Of a stretch of DNA of 64,000 bases, positions 9,256 through 17,435 are shown one piece after another. Location of the stretch: the NCBI GenBank assembly GCA_020851565.1, contig JADZCN010000135.1, forward strand, positions 61,591 through 125,590. Direction: 5' to 3'. The position numbers and the translations under genes were made by a program. Position 1 is the first letter of the stretch; each line of letters starts with the position of its first letter. The DNA comes from Acidobacteriota bacterium. GTDB taxonomy: Bacteria > Acidobacteriota > Vicinamibacteria > Vicinamibacterales > UBA2999. A model generated the notes under the pieces. The model worked only from the letters and a program-made list of their open reading frames with translations. It searched no databases and had not been told where the DNA came from.

Positions 9256-9699
9256 TCAGGGCTCGTCGGTCAGAGGATCGACGGGCTCCACGAACGGAAA
9301 CCGGTGAAAGTCCGTGTCACGCGTGCAGATCCGCCGGATGCCGTGCTCGCGCATCAGCACGGCGGTGTGGGCATCGTGCAGCAGGTTGCCTGCCAGGTGC
9401 GGCAACTCGTTGACCACTTCGCCGAGCACGCGCGCATGCCGATCCGTCGGCACGAGCACGTCGAGGCCTGGCGACTCGAGCAGGGCGGACAGGAACTGCT
9501 GCGCAGGCGTCAGCGTCCACGGGCTGCGGAACACGCGCGGGTGCGTGACCACGCGGAGGAACTCGTAACAGATGCCCCAGGTGACGTACCAGGCGCCCCC
9601 CTGCTGCCGCCATCGCTCGAGGAGCGCCGAACACCGCGCGTGCTCCGGCGCGTGCCTGTCGGCGGCGTAGACCAGCACGTTGGTATCGACCACGAACAC
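9256..9699 (-). CDS. vapC: VapC-type PIN-domain toxin
   Basis: PIN-domain ribonuclease toxin of 147 residues. The conserved acidic residues of the metal site can be seen: Asp in VFVVDTNVLVYA (residue 5), Glu in CYEFLRVV, Asp in LLHDAHTAVL and Asp in CTRDTDFHRFP. VapC toxins cleave tRNA or rRNA and are held inactive by their cognate VapB. The GTG start at 9699 lies two bases after the antitoxin stop, with GGAGGG eight bases upstream inside the antitoxin tail, so the two genes are translationally coupled. A decayed copy of its 5' end is at 10035-10099. Confidence 0.88.
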   Translation of the reverse strand: MFVVDTNVLVYAADRHAPEHARCSALLERWRQQGGAWYVTWGICYEFLRVVTHPRVFRSPWTLTPAQQFLSALLESPGLDVLVPTDRHARVLGEVVNELPHLAGNLLHDAHTAVLMREHGIRRICTRDTDFHRFPFVEPVDPLTDEP

Positions 9700-9701
9700 G
9701 G

Positions 9702-9929
9702 TCAGCGGCCCTCCATGGCCGCGTACAGCGCCTCCCTGTCGGCCACGTCGACCAGCGCGCCACCGCTGTCGAACGTCGGGAGCGAGGGGGGAGGGGCGGC
9801 CTCGCGCCGGGACTGCAGCAGGCGGCGGAGCGCCGTCTCGACCAGCTCGGACATCGTCCGTCCGGTCCGGGCGGATTCCCGCCGCAGGCGGGCCATCACC
9901 GTGTCGTCGATGTTCAGTGTGGTCTTCAT
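9702..9929 (-). CDS. vapB: VapB-type antitoxin
   Basis: Antitoxin of 75 residues from the ATG at 9929 (MKTTLNIDDTVMARLRRES). The N-terminal strand-helix-helix pattern with TLNIDDTV and RTGRTMSELVETALRRLL is a ribbon-helix-helix DNA-binding fold of the VapB/CopG type; the acidic C-terminal tail is the likely toxin-wrapping segment. An in-frame ATG at 9941 would add MVTH. A palindrome spans both candidate starts, and a promoter lies directly upstream, so autoregulation of the vapBC operon is expected. No Shine-Dalgarno is visible. Confidence 0.88.
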   Translation of the reverse strand: MKTTLNIDDTVMARLRRESARTGRTMSELVETALRRLLQSRREAAPPPSLPTFDSGGALVDVADREALYAAMEGR

Positions 9930-9944
9930 ATGGGTAACCATATG
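9927..9944. promoter_or_regulatory. Probable VapB operator palindrome
   Basis: CATATGGGTAACCATATG, an 18-bp imperfect palindrome with 7-bp perfect arms. It overlaps the vapB start codon and the -10 box, the usual place for autorepression by an antitoxin or the VapBC complex. Confidence 0.65.
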
Positions 9945-9965
9945 GCCGGGATGGCTGTATGTCAA
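9937..9965 (-). promoter_or_regulatory. vapBC promoter
   Basis: Minus strand TTGACA (9965-9960), a 17-nt spacer and TATGGT (9942-9937). The predicted start point falls at about 9930, right at the vapB ATG, so the mRNA would be leaderless. The -10 lies inside the operator palindrome. Confidence 0.65.
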
Positions 9966-10034
9966 CGGCATCCGCGGGCGACCTGGCTGGTGCGATAGAC
10001 GCCGGCCCCGGGCCTCGGGAATACCGGGCGCGCG

Positions 10035-10099
10035 ACACCGCCCGTGCTCCGAGCGTGCCGGTCAGCGGCGTAGACACGCACTTCGGTGTCTACGACGAA
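10035..10099 (-). pseudogene. vapC 5' fragment, decayed copy
   Basis: Read on the minus strand, about 65 nt closely match the start of the intact vapC: FVVDTEVRVYAADRHA here against FVVDTNVLVYAADRHA. The invariant Asn after the first Asp has become Glu, a one-base indel follows within the next 30 nt, and the rest of the PIN domain is missing; the frame runs into a stop at 9962. No antitoxin gene lies upstream. It looks like the remains of a tandem vapBC duplication sitting directly upstream of the working copy. Confidence 0.7.
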
Positions 10100-10188
10100 T
10101 CTCAACGCCGCGCGACCAGCCCCCCACCCGGTGGCGGTGGCGAGCCGCTTCGGCAACCTGCTAGAGTGATCCGAAGGTTTCCGCGCCC

Positions 10189-12288
10189 TTGGACCGCTCC
10201 ACTTTCTGGCTCGCGCCCGCGCTCGCGGTGCTGCTGGTCGTCGCCACCGCCGCCCCGGCCCAGGCCTACATCGGCCCGGGTGCCGGCTTCGCTCTGGTTT
10301 CATCGGCGTTCGTCCTGGTCACGACGCTGCTGGTCGTGGGCTTCACGCTGCTGGCGTGGCCATTCCGTGCCGCGTGGCGGGCCATCACGGGGCCGCGGCC
10401 GCCCAAGGCCTCCATCGCGCGCCTCATCGTCGTCGGCCTCGACGGCCAGGACCCGAAGCTCACCGATCAGTTCATGCGCGAGGGCCTGCTGCCCAACTTC
10501 AAGGCGCTGGCCGCCGAGGGCAGCTACCGGCGATTGAAGACGACCTTCCCGTCGCTCTCGCCGGTGGCGTGGTCGTCGTTCAGCACGGGTGCGAACCCGG
10601 CGCGGCACAACATCTACGACTTCCTGGACCGGGACCGGCGCACGTATCTCCCGATGCTCTCGTCCACGCGCATCGGCAAGGTGGAACGGTTCCTGAAGCT
10701 CGGGCGCTATCGAATCCCCCTGCAGAAGCCAGAGCTCAGCCTGCTGCGCCGCTCCAAGCCGTTCTGGACCATCCTCGGCGAGCACCGCATCTGGAGCACC
10801 GTGCTGCGCGTGCCCATCACGTTTCCGCCCGACAACTTCTACGGCGCGGAACTGAGCGCCATGTGCACACCGGACCTGCTCGGCACCCAGGGCACCTTCC
10901 TGCTCTACACCACGCGCCCGTCTGGACAGAAGTTCAAGGAGGGCGGGCTGCGTTTCCATGTGACGGTGGACGGCGACCAGGTGGACGCCACGCTGCAGGG
11001 TCCGGAGAACACGTTCCTCGAGGGCGCACCGCCGCTCACGCTGCCCCTGGGGGTGCGGCTGGACCGCGCGGCGAAACGTGCGGAGGTGTCCATCGGGGAC
11101 ACGCGCGTGATGCTCCGGCCGGGCGAGCTGAGCGACTGGGTGTCGCTGTCCTTCGCCGCGGCTCCCGGCGTGTCCGTCAAGGGCCTCACGCGGCTGCTCG
11201 TCACCGAGATGGGCGAGCACTTCTCGCTGTATCTGGCGCCCATCAACCTGGATCCCGAATCGCCGGCAATGCCCATCTCGCATCCGCCGTACTACGCCAC
11301 CTACCTGGCGAAGAAGATCGGCGCGTATTCCACGCTGGGTCTCGCGGAGGACACGTGGGGCCTGAACGAGGGGGTCACGGACGATGGGACGTTCCTGAAG
11401 CAGGCGTACGACATCGACCGCGAGCGCGAGGCGATGTTCTTCGCCTCGCTGGACCGCCTGCGCAAGGGCACGCTGGTGTGCGTGTTCGACGCGACGGACC
11501 GCATTCAGCACATGTTCTGGCGCGACATCGATCCCGGCCACCCGGCGGGTCGCGGGCGCGAACGGGCGGAACACCGGCATGCCATCCGCGAGCTCTACAA
11601 GCACAACGACGCGCTGGTGGGGCGCGTGCGCGCGCAGCTGAAGGACGGCGACGTGCTGATGGTGATCTCGGACCACGGCTTCAGCTCGTTCCGGCGTGGC
11701 GTGAACCTGAACCAGTGGCTGCTCGGCGAGGGCTACCTGGCGCTGAAGCCGGGCACGGACGGCACGTCCGAGTGGCTGCGCGACGTGGACTGGTCCCGCA
11801 CGCGCGCCTACGCGCTGGGGCTGACGGGCATGTTCCTGAACCTCAAGGGCCGCGAAGCCGGGGGCATCGTCGAGCCTGGCAAGGAAGCCGCCGCGCTGAA
11901 GGCGGACATCGTGCGGAAGCTGCGCGGGCTCAGGGACGAGGAGAAGAAGGGCGTCGGCATCAACGAGGCCTTCGACACCGCGGAGATCTACGACGGCCCG
12001 TACCTCGAGAGCGCGCCCGACTTCGTCATCGGCTACAACGCGGGCTACCGCACGTCGTGGGACTGCGCCACGGGCGTGGTCGCCGGCCCGGTGTTCGAGG
12101 ACAACGTGAAGGCCTGGAGCGGGGATCATTGCATCGACCCGCGCCTGGTGCCCGGCGTGTTCTTCTGCAATCGAAAGGTGACGGCCGAGGAGCCGGCACT
12201 CGTCGACATCGCGCCGACCGCGTTGAAGCTCTTCGGCATCGAGCCGCCGGCGCACATGGACGGCCGGCCGCTGGCGGGGCTCGCGTGA
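10189..12288 (+). CDS. Alkaline phosphatase superfamily phosphodiesterase 1
   Basis: Membrane-anchored or exported enzyme of 699 residues in the type I phosphodiesterase/nucleotide pyrophosphatase branch of the alkaline phosphatase superfamily. A signal segment leads into AYIGPGAG and a second hydrophobic stretch (residues 30-60), so the catalytic domain is probably held at the membrane. Motifs: VVGLDGQDPK (first metal Asp), SPVAWSSFSTG (nucleophile region), DATDRIQHMFW and ISDHGFSSF (metal His/Asp). It begins with TTG at 10189, with GAAGG upstream. Its stop overlaps the GTG of an alternative start for the next gene. It shares PDLLGTxGTF and SRTRAYALGL blocks with the downstream enzyme, so the two are tandem paralogues. 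Substrate unknown. Confidence 0.82.
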   Translation: MDRSTFWLAPALAVLLVVATAAPAQAYIGPGAGFALVSSAFVLVTTLLVVGFTLLAWPFRAAWRAITGPRPPKASIARLIVVGLDGQDPKLTDQFMREGLLPNFKALAAEGSYRRLKTTFPSLSPVAWSSFSTGANPARHNIYDFLDRDRRTYLPMLSSTRIGKVERFLKLGRYRIPLQKPELSLLRRSKPFWTILGEHRIWSTVLRVPITFPPDNFYGAELSAMCTPDLLGTQGTFLLYTTRPSGQKFKEGGLRFHVTVDGDQVDATLQGPENTFLEGAPPLTLPLGVRLDRAAKRAEVSIGDTRVMLRPGELSDWVSLSFAAAPGVSVKGLTRLLVTEMGEHFSLYLAPINLDPESPAMPISHPPYYATYLAKKIGAYSTLGLAEDTWGLNEGVTDDGTFLKQAYDIDREREAMFFASLDRLRKGTLVCVFDATDRIQHMFWRDIDPGHPAGRGRERAEHRHAIRELYKHNDALVGRVRAQLKDGDVLMVISDHGFSSFRRGVNLNQWLLGEGYLALKPGTDGTSEWLRDVDWSRTRAYALGLTGMFLNLKGREAGGIVEPGKEAAALKADIVRKLRGLRDEEKKGVGINEAFDTAEIYDGPYLESAPDFVIGYNAGYRTSWDCATGVVAGPVFEDNVKAWSGDHCIDPRLVPGVFFCNRKVTAEEPALVDIAPTALKLFGIEPPAHMDGRPLAGLA

Positions 12289-12329
12289 CGGTCGACTCAC
12301 CGGTCTCCGCTTCCGGTATCCGAGGGCGT

Positions 12330-14282
12330 ATGAGGCGCAGGGCCCTGCTGCTCCTCGGCGCGGTGGCCGTCGCGGGCCTGGTTGCGTCGGTCGGCTGCCA
12401 GTCGTCACCCACGTTCGGGCGCAAGGTCATCGTCCTCGGCTTCGACGGCCTGGACCACGAGCTCACGCGCCAGATGATCGACACGGGCCGCCTGCCCGGA
12501 CTCGCGCGGCTCGCAGAGACCGGCGGATTCTCCGCGCTCGGCACGAGCATTCCCCCGCAGAGCCCCGTGGCGTGGTCGTCGTTCATCACCGGCCTCGACC
12601 CCGGCGGCCACGGCATCTTCGACTTCATCCATCGCGACCCGAAGACGATGCTGCCGTATCTCTCCACGTCGAAGACCGAGGGCGGACGGACCATCGGCGT
12701 CGGCCGATGGCAGATCCCGCTCTCGAGCGGCACGGTGGAGCTGCTCCGGCAGGGCCGGCCGTTCTGGGAGGTGCTCGAGTCGCGCGGCGTGCCGACGACC
12801 ATCATCCGCATGCCCGCCAACTTCCCTCCTTCGGGCACGGCCACGCGCGAGCTGAGCGGCATGGGCACGCCGGATCTGCTGGGCACGTACGGCACCTTTG
12901 CGCTGTACACGTCCGAGCCGTTTGCCTTCGCGGGGCAGACACTGTCCGGCGGCGTCGTCCACCAGGTGAAGCCGCGCAACGGCATCGTCGCTGCCGCCCT
13001 CGAGGGTCCCGACAACCCCTTCCTGAAGCAGCCCGAAAAGGTGCGCGCGGAATTCACCGCGCACCTGGACCGGGCCAACCGCCACGTGAAGCTCACCGTC
13101 GGCAGCGAGGAGCGGCTGCTCGCGGTCGGCGAGTGGAGCGACTGGGTGCCGGTGAGCTTCCCGCTCGCGCCGACGCAGTCGCTCGGCGGCGAGGTGCGTT
13201 TCTACCTGAAGGCGCTGGACCCGTTCTTCGAGCTCTACACGAGCCCCGTCAACATCGATCCGCTGGCGCCGGCGATGCCGGTGTCGCATCCGGACGACTT
13301 CGCCACCGAGCTGGCCGAGGCCACCGGTCGCTTCTACACGCAGGGCATGCCCGAGGACACCAACGGGTTGAAGATGGGCGTGCTCTCGGACAAGGAGTTC
13401 CTCGAGCAGGCGCGGCTGGCTGGCGAGGAGAACCTGCGGCAGTACAAGTACGTGCTGGACCGGTTCGAGGGCGGCCTGCTCTTCTACTACTTCGGGAACG
13501 TGGACCAGGTGTCGCACATGATGTGGCGCGCGCGGGATCCGGGGCATCCCGCGTATGACGCCGCGAAGGACGGCCCGAACCAGGCCGTGGTCGAAGAGCT
13601 GTACCGCGGCCTCGACGCCATCGTCACGGATACGCTGGCCACGCTCGGGCCGGACGACCTCCTGGTGGTGATGTCGGATCACGGCTTCACGACCTGGCGC
13701 CGGGCGATGCACCTGAACAGCTGGCTGCGCGACAACGGCTACCTGGCGCTGGTGGATCCGAACCGCGCGGATGATCCCGGGCTCTTCGGCAACGTGGACT
13801 GGTCGCGCACGCGCGCGTACGCGCTGGGCCTCAACGGCCTGTACATCAACGTCAAGGGCCGCGAGAAGGACGGTATCGTGGAGCCCGGCGCGCGCGAGGC
13901 GCTGGCGAGCGAGATTGCGGCGAAGCTGCTGGCCGTGACCGATCCGGCCACGGGCCTGCCCGCCGTCACGAAGGTGTATCGCCGCGAGCAGGCGTATCAC
14001 CTGGCCGGCAACGAGGACACGGCGCCGGACCTGGTGGTGGGCTACGCGAAGGGTACGCGCGGGTCGGACGAATCCGCGCTCGGAGGGCTGCCCCGCGAGG
14101 TGTTCGGCAACAACACCAGCGCGTGGAGCGGCGACCACTGCATGGATCACACAACGGTGCCGGGTATCCTGCTGTCCAACCGGGCGCTGAAGCGGCCGGC
14201 GCCGACCATCCAGGACCTGGCGGCTTCCATTCTCGCGGAGTTCGGCGTGGACGGCTTCCCGCACGGCTCCGAGGAGCACTGA
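12330..14282 (+). CDS. Alkaline phosphatase superfamily phosphodiesterase 2 (lipoprotein)
   Basis: Paralogue of the preceding gene, 650 residues. The signal peptide ends LVASVGCQSS, so it is probably a lipoprotein. Motifs follow the same order: VLGFDGLDHE, SPVAWSSFITG, GNVDQVSHMMW and MSDHGFTTW, then LNGLYINVKGRE. The ATG at 12330 has GAGGG four bases upstream; a GTG at 12285 overlapping the previous stop is a weaker alternative. The differing membrane anchors of the two paralogues suggest two enzymes acting at the same place, or as a pair. The 63-residue gene follows after one base. Confidence 0.82.
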   Translation: MRRRALLLLGAVAVAGLVASVGCQSSPTFGRKVIVLGFDGLDHELTRQMIDTGRLPGLARLAETGGFSALGTSIPPQSPVAWSSFITGLDPGGHGIFDFIHRDPKTMLPYLSTSKTEGGRTIGVGRWQIPLSSGTVELLRQGRPFWEVLESRGVPTTIIRMPANFPPSGTATRELSGMGTPDLLGTYGTFALYTSEPFAFAGQTLSGGVVHQVKPRNGIVAAALEGPDNPFLKQPEKVRAEFTAHLDRANRHVKLTVGSEERLLAVGEWSDWVPVSFPLAPTQSLGGEVRFYLKALDPFFELYTSPVNIDPLAPAMPVSHPDDFATELAEATGRFYTQGMPEDTNGLKMGVLSDKEFLEQARLAGEENLRQYKYVLDRFEGGLLFYYFGNVDQVSHMMWRARDPGHPAYDAAKDGPNQAVVEELYRGLDAIVTDTLATLGPDDLLVVMSDHGFTTWRRAMHLNSWLRDNGYLALVDPNRADDPGLFGNVDWSRTRAYALGLNGLYINVKGREKDGIVEPGAREALASEIAAKLLAVTDPATGLPAVTKVYRREQAYHLAGNEDTAPDLVVGYAKGTRGSDESALGGLPREVFGNNTSAWSGDHCMDHTTVPGILLSNRALKRPAPTIQDLAASILAEFGVDGFPHGSEEH

Positions 14283-14283
14283 C

Positions 14284-14475
14284 ATGTTCGGACCCCGCAT
14301 CAAGCTGGACAAGGCGCTCCTGGCCAAGACGAAGCGCTATGCGGATCTCGCGGGCTACTCGTCGGTGGACGAGTTCGTCGCGCACGTCCTCGAGAAGGAG
14401 CTGGCGAGATTCGAAGGCTCCGACTCTGAGGAGGAGATCAAGAAGAAGCTGAAGGGCTTGGGCTACATCTCCTGA
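14284..14475 (+). CDS. Small ribbon-helix-helix-like protein with LGY motif
   Basis: A 63-residue protein, the last gene of the phosphodiesterase operon; its ATG is one base past the previous stop and GGAG lies upstream. Residues 6-40 (IKLDKALLAKTKRYADLAG, then YSSVDEFVAHVLEKEL) fit a strand-helix-helix pattern like CopG/ribbon-helix-helix dimers. The tail is strongly charged and ends LKGLGYIS. The same short motif (LGALGYVSS, LRALGYVASS) follows the sulfatase-fold domains at 48204-50387 and 50393-52690. It may act as a dimerisation or partner subunit of the enzymes rather than as a repressor. I do not know a named family for it. Confidence 0.7.
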   Translation: MFGPRIKLDKALLAKTKRYADLAGYSSVDEFVAHVLEKELARFEGSDSEEEIKKKLKGLGYIS

Positions 14476-14530
14476 CCGTTGCGTGCCGCCCGCGCCGCAT
14501 GTAGAGTCTCCCGCGCGGGAGGCAGGCGCG

Positions 14531-16552
14531 ATGACGATGGCTTCGGCGGTATCCCCCACCGGCGGCAGGCGCGCACGTGCGGTCCTGGCGCCCCTCCTCG
14601 TCACGCTCGCAGTGCCGGGGCCTGACGCCGCCCGGCGCGAGGCCGGCGGCAGCGCCGGCCAGGCCGCGGCCACGCCGGTCGCGGAGTGGACCCACTACGG
14701 CGGCAACGCCGGCAGCCAGAAGTACTCGCCGCTCGATCAAATCACCCGTGACAACGTCGGCCGCCTCGCCGTCGCCTGGCGCTGGACGTCGCCCGACAAC
14801 GCGGTGGTCGCCGCCCATCCGCTGGCGCGGCCCGGCATGTACCACGACACGCCGCTGATGGTGAGGGGCGTGCTCTACACGGTCACGTCGCTCGGACAGG
14901 TGGCGGCCATCGATCCAGCGACGGGCGGCACGAAATGGGTATTCGATCCCGAAAGCTGGAAGACCGGCCGCCCGGGCAACCTGGGCTTCGTGCACCGTGG
15001 CATCGCCTACTGGAGCGATGGCAGGAGCGAGCGGCTGCTGCTCGGCACGGGCGATGCGTACCTGCTCTCCATCGATGCCACGACCGGCCGGCCCGATCCC
15101 GCATTCGGCGAGAACGGCCGCGTGGACCTGATGAACGGCGTGGCCCACGCCACCCGCGCCGCCAGCTACGCCGTCTCGGCGGCGCCCATCGTCTGCCGCG
15201 GCGTGGTCGTGGTGGGCTCGAGCATCCACGACGGCCCCACCCACAAGGAGTGGCCGCGCGGCGACGTGTCGGGCTTCGACGTCCGCACGGGGCGCAGGCT
15301 CTGGACGATGAGGTCCATCCCGCAGGAGGGCGAATTCGGCAGCGATTCGTGGGACGGCGACGCCGCGACGTACACGGGCAGCACCAACGTGTGGACCAAC
15401 ATGTCTGCGGACGAGGCGCTCGGGCTCGTCTACCTGCCCTTCGGCACGCCCACCAACGACTTCTACGGCGGCCACCGGCCCGGCGCGAACCTCTTCGCGG
15501 AGAGCCTTGTGGCGGTGGACGCGCGGACCGGGCGCCGCGCGTGGCACTTCCAGATGGTTCACCACGGCGTGTGGGACTACGACCTGCCCGCGGCGCCGAC
15601 ACTCGTCGACATCCGCGTGGACGGGCGCGCCGTCAAGGCCATTGCGCAGGTCACCAAGCAGGGCTTCACCTACGTCTTCGATCGGGAGAACGGCCGTCCC
15701 GTCTGGCCCATCGAGGAGCGGGCGGTACCGCAGTCGTCCGTCCCCGGCGAGCGCACCTCGTCCACGCAGCCCTTCCCTGCACGGCCGCCGGCCTTCGAGC
15801 GCCAGGGCCTGGCCAACGACAACCTCATCGACTTCACGCCCGAGATGCGGAAGCAGGCCATCGAGATCGTGTCGATGTTCGACCGCGGCCCGCTCTTCAC
15901 GCCGCCCTCCGAGCGTGGTGCCGCGGTGCTCCCGGGCTGGGTGGGGGGCGCGAACTGGGGTGGCGCGGCCGTGGATCCGGAAACGGCCACGCTCTTCGTG
16001 CCCTCGATCACGCTCCCCAGCGTGCTGCAACTCGTGAAGCCGGATCCGCAGAAGAGCAACCTGCTGTTCCGCCGTGGGGGCACCACGCTGCTGCCGACGC
16101 TCGATGGACTGCCCCTGGTGAAGCCGCCTTACAGCCGCGTGACAGCCATCGACCTGGACCGCGGCGAGCTCCGCTGGACCTCCGCCCTCGGCAGCGGCCC
16201 GCGCGAGCATGCGCGCCTGAAGCACCTGAACCTGCCGCCCCTTGGGTGGGGCCGGCGCGGGGCGCCGCTGGTGACGAAGACGCTGCTCTTCGTCGCCGAG
16301 GGACAGTTCGGCCTGGGCGCGACCGAGGCCGTGCCCTTTGGCAGCGAGCCGCTCAGCCCTCCAGTCGTGCCCGACCCGCCGCAGTTGATGGCCTTCGACA
16401 AGGCCACGGGCGCGCTCGTGTGGCAGCACAGCCCGTCGGCGCGCCCCCTGGCCTCTCCCATGACGTACCGTCACGATGGCGTCCAATACGTCGTCGTGGC
16501 CAACGGCCTGGGCCCGGCGGCGGAACTGGTGGCCTACGCTCTGCCACAATAG
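14531..16552 (+). CDS. PQQ-type quinoprotein dehydrogenase
   Basis: Exported propeller protein of 673 residues resembling the PQQ-dependent glucose/alcohol dehydrogenase family. The N-terminus is signal-like (RRARAVLAPLLVTLAV). Typical blocks are WTHYGGNAGSQKYSPLDQIT, the W-motifs with AIDPATGGTKWVFD and VDARTGRRAWHFQ, HHGVWDYDLPAAP, and a C-terminal MAFDKATGALVW. No haem c site (CxxCH) is present, so electrons would pass to a separate acceptor or quinone. GGGAGG eight bases before the ATG at 14531 sets the start. The substrate is unknown, and no PQQ synthesis genes are in the window. The gene for a membrane protein follows after six bases. Confidence 0.82.
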   Translation: MTMASAVSPTGGRRARAVLAPLLVTLAVPGPDAARREAGGSAGQAAATPVAEWTHYGGNAGSQKYSPLDQITRDNVGRLAVAWRWTSPDNAVVAAHPLARPGMYHDTPLMVRGVLYTVTSLGQVAAIDPATGGTKWVFDPESWKTGRPGNLGFVHRGIAYWSDGRSERLLLGTGDAYLLSIDATTGRPDPAFGENGRVDLMNGVAHATRAASYAVSAAPIVCRGVVVVGSSIHDGPTHKEWPRGDVSGFDVRTGRRLWTMRSIPQEGEFGSDSWDGDAATYTGSTNVWTNMSADEALGLVYLPFGTPTNDFYGGHRPGANLFAESLVAVDARTGRRAWHFQMVHHGVWDYDLPAAPTLVDIRVDGRAVKAIAQVTKQGFTYVFDRENGRPVWPIEERAVPQSSVPGERTSSTQPFPARPPAFERQGLANDNLIDFTPEMRKQAIEIVSMFDRGPLFTPPSERGAAVLPGWVGGANWGGAAVDPETATLFVPSITLPSVLQLVKPDPQKSNLLFRRGGTTLLPTLDGLPLVKPPYSRVTAIDLDRGELRWTSALGSGPREHARLKHLNLPPLGWGRRGAPLVTKTLLFVAEGQFGLGATEAVPFGSEPLSPPVVPDPPQLMAFDKATGALVWQHSPSARPLASPMTYRHDGVQYVVVANGLGPAAELVAYALPQ

Positions 16553-16558
16553 GAGGGC

Positions 16559-17431
16559 TTGGCTACGCTTCCCGGACGCGCCCTGGCGGGGATCAACGCG
16601 GCGCTCACCGTCGTCTTCGACGCGGCCTTCGTCCTGCTCGGCGCGCTGCCTCCCGTGGCCGGCGTGCTTCTCGTCTCGCTGATTGCCTCAGTGGTAATGC
16701 TCTTCGTGATCGCCCGTACGTCGAACCAGCCGGCGATGGCCGCCACCAAGCGCGCGATGCACGCGGGGCTGTTCGAGATTCGCCTGTTCAACGACGATCT
16801 CGCCGCCATCCTGCGCGCGCTCGGCGAGGTCCTGAAGCAGAACGGCCGCTACCTGCTGCTGTCGCTGGTGCCGCTGCTGTGGATGGTCCTCCCCCTGGCG
16901 CTGGTCATCGCGCAGCTGCAGGCGTTCTATGGATACGAGGGGCTCGAAATCGGGGCGCCCGTGCTGGTGAAAGCGGAACGGCACGCAGCCGTCGCGAGCG
17001 GCGGGGCCACGCGCCCTGATGGAAGCACCGCTCCGATCGGTCTCGAAGTGCCGGCGCAGATTCGTGTCGACGCGGGCCCCGTGGAGCTCGTGGGCTCGAA
17101 CGAGATCCTGTGGCGCATCGTCCCCACCACGGCCGGGGACTTCACGCTCACCGTGTGCGCGGGCGACCGCTCGGCCACGAAGACCGTACACGTCGGTGGC
17201 GGCGTGGCCCGGCGATCACCCGTGCGGGTCTCGCCCGGGCTCGTGGACCAGCTGCTCTATCCGTCAGAGCCGCCACTGGACGACACGAGCCCCGTGACGT
17301 CCGTCACGGTCGGCTACCCGGAACCCGGCCTGGACGTCCTGGGCATGCGCCTGCACTGGCTGATTGTCTTCTTCGTCGTCTCGATGGCGGGAGCGTTCGT
17401 GCTGGCCCGGCGCATCGGCGTCACCCTGTAG
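16559..17431 (+). CDS. EMC3/TMCO1-like membrane protein
   Basis: Membrane protein of 290 residues. A TTG start at 16559 sits close behind GGAGGG; there is no better start nearby. Order: hydrophobic segment about residues 25-52, a charged amphipathic stretch (RAMHAGLFEIRLFNDDLAAI), two closely spaced hydrophobic segments at 95-120, a soluble beta-rich region about 125-255, and a last helix at 265-285. The helix-linker-helix core with AGLFEIRLFNDDL and WMVLPLALVIAQLQAFYGY resembles bacterial proteins annotated as EMC3/TMCO1 family, relatives of the Oxa1/YidC insertases. The extra beta region is unlike plain DUF106 proteins. Assignment is from memory of similar sequences. Confidence 0.55.
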   Translation: MATLPGRALAGINAALTVVFDAAFVLLGALPPVAGVLLVSLIASVVMLFVIARTSNQPAMAATKRAMHAGLFEIRLFNDDLAAILRALGEVLKQNGRYLLLSLVPLLWMVLPLALVIAQLQAFYGYEGLEIGAPVLVKAERHAAVASGGATRPDGSTAPIGLEVPAQIRVDAGPVELVGSNEILWRIVPTTAGDFTLTVCAGDRSATKTVHVGGGVARRSPVRVSPGLVDQLLYPSEPPLDDTSPVTSVTVGYPEPGLDVLGMRLHWLIVFFVVSMAGAFVLARRIGVTL

Positions 17432-17435
17432 CCGG

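Noticed and set aside
9962..10303. A second full-length toxin gene
   Set aside because: Only the first 20 or so codons resemble VapC; the rest of the frame is unrelated and the catalytic residues are missing, so it is listed as a remnant.
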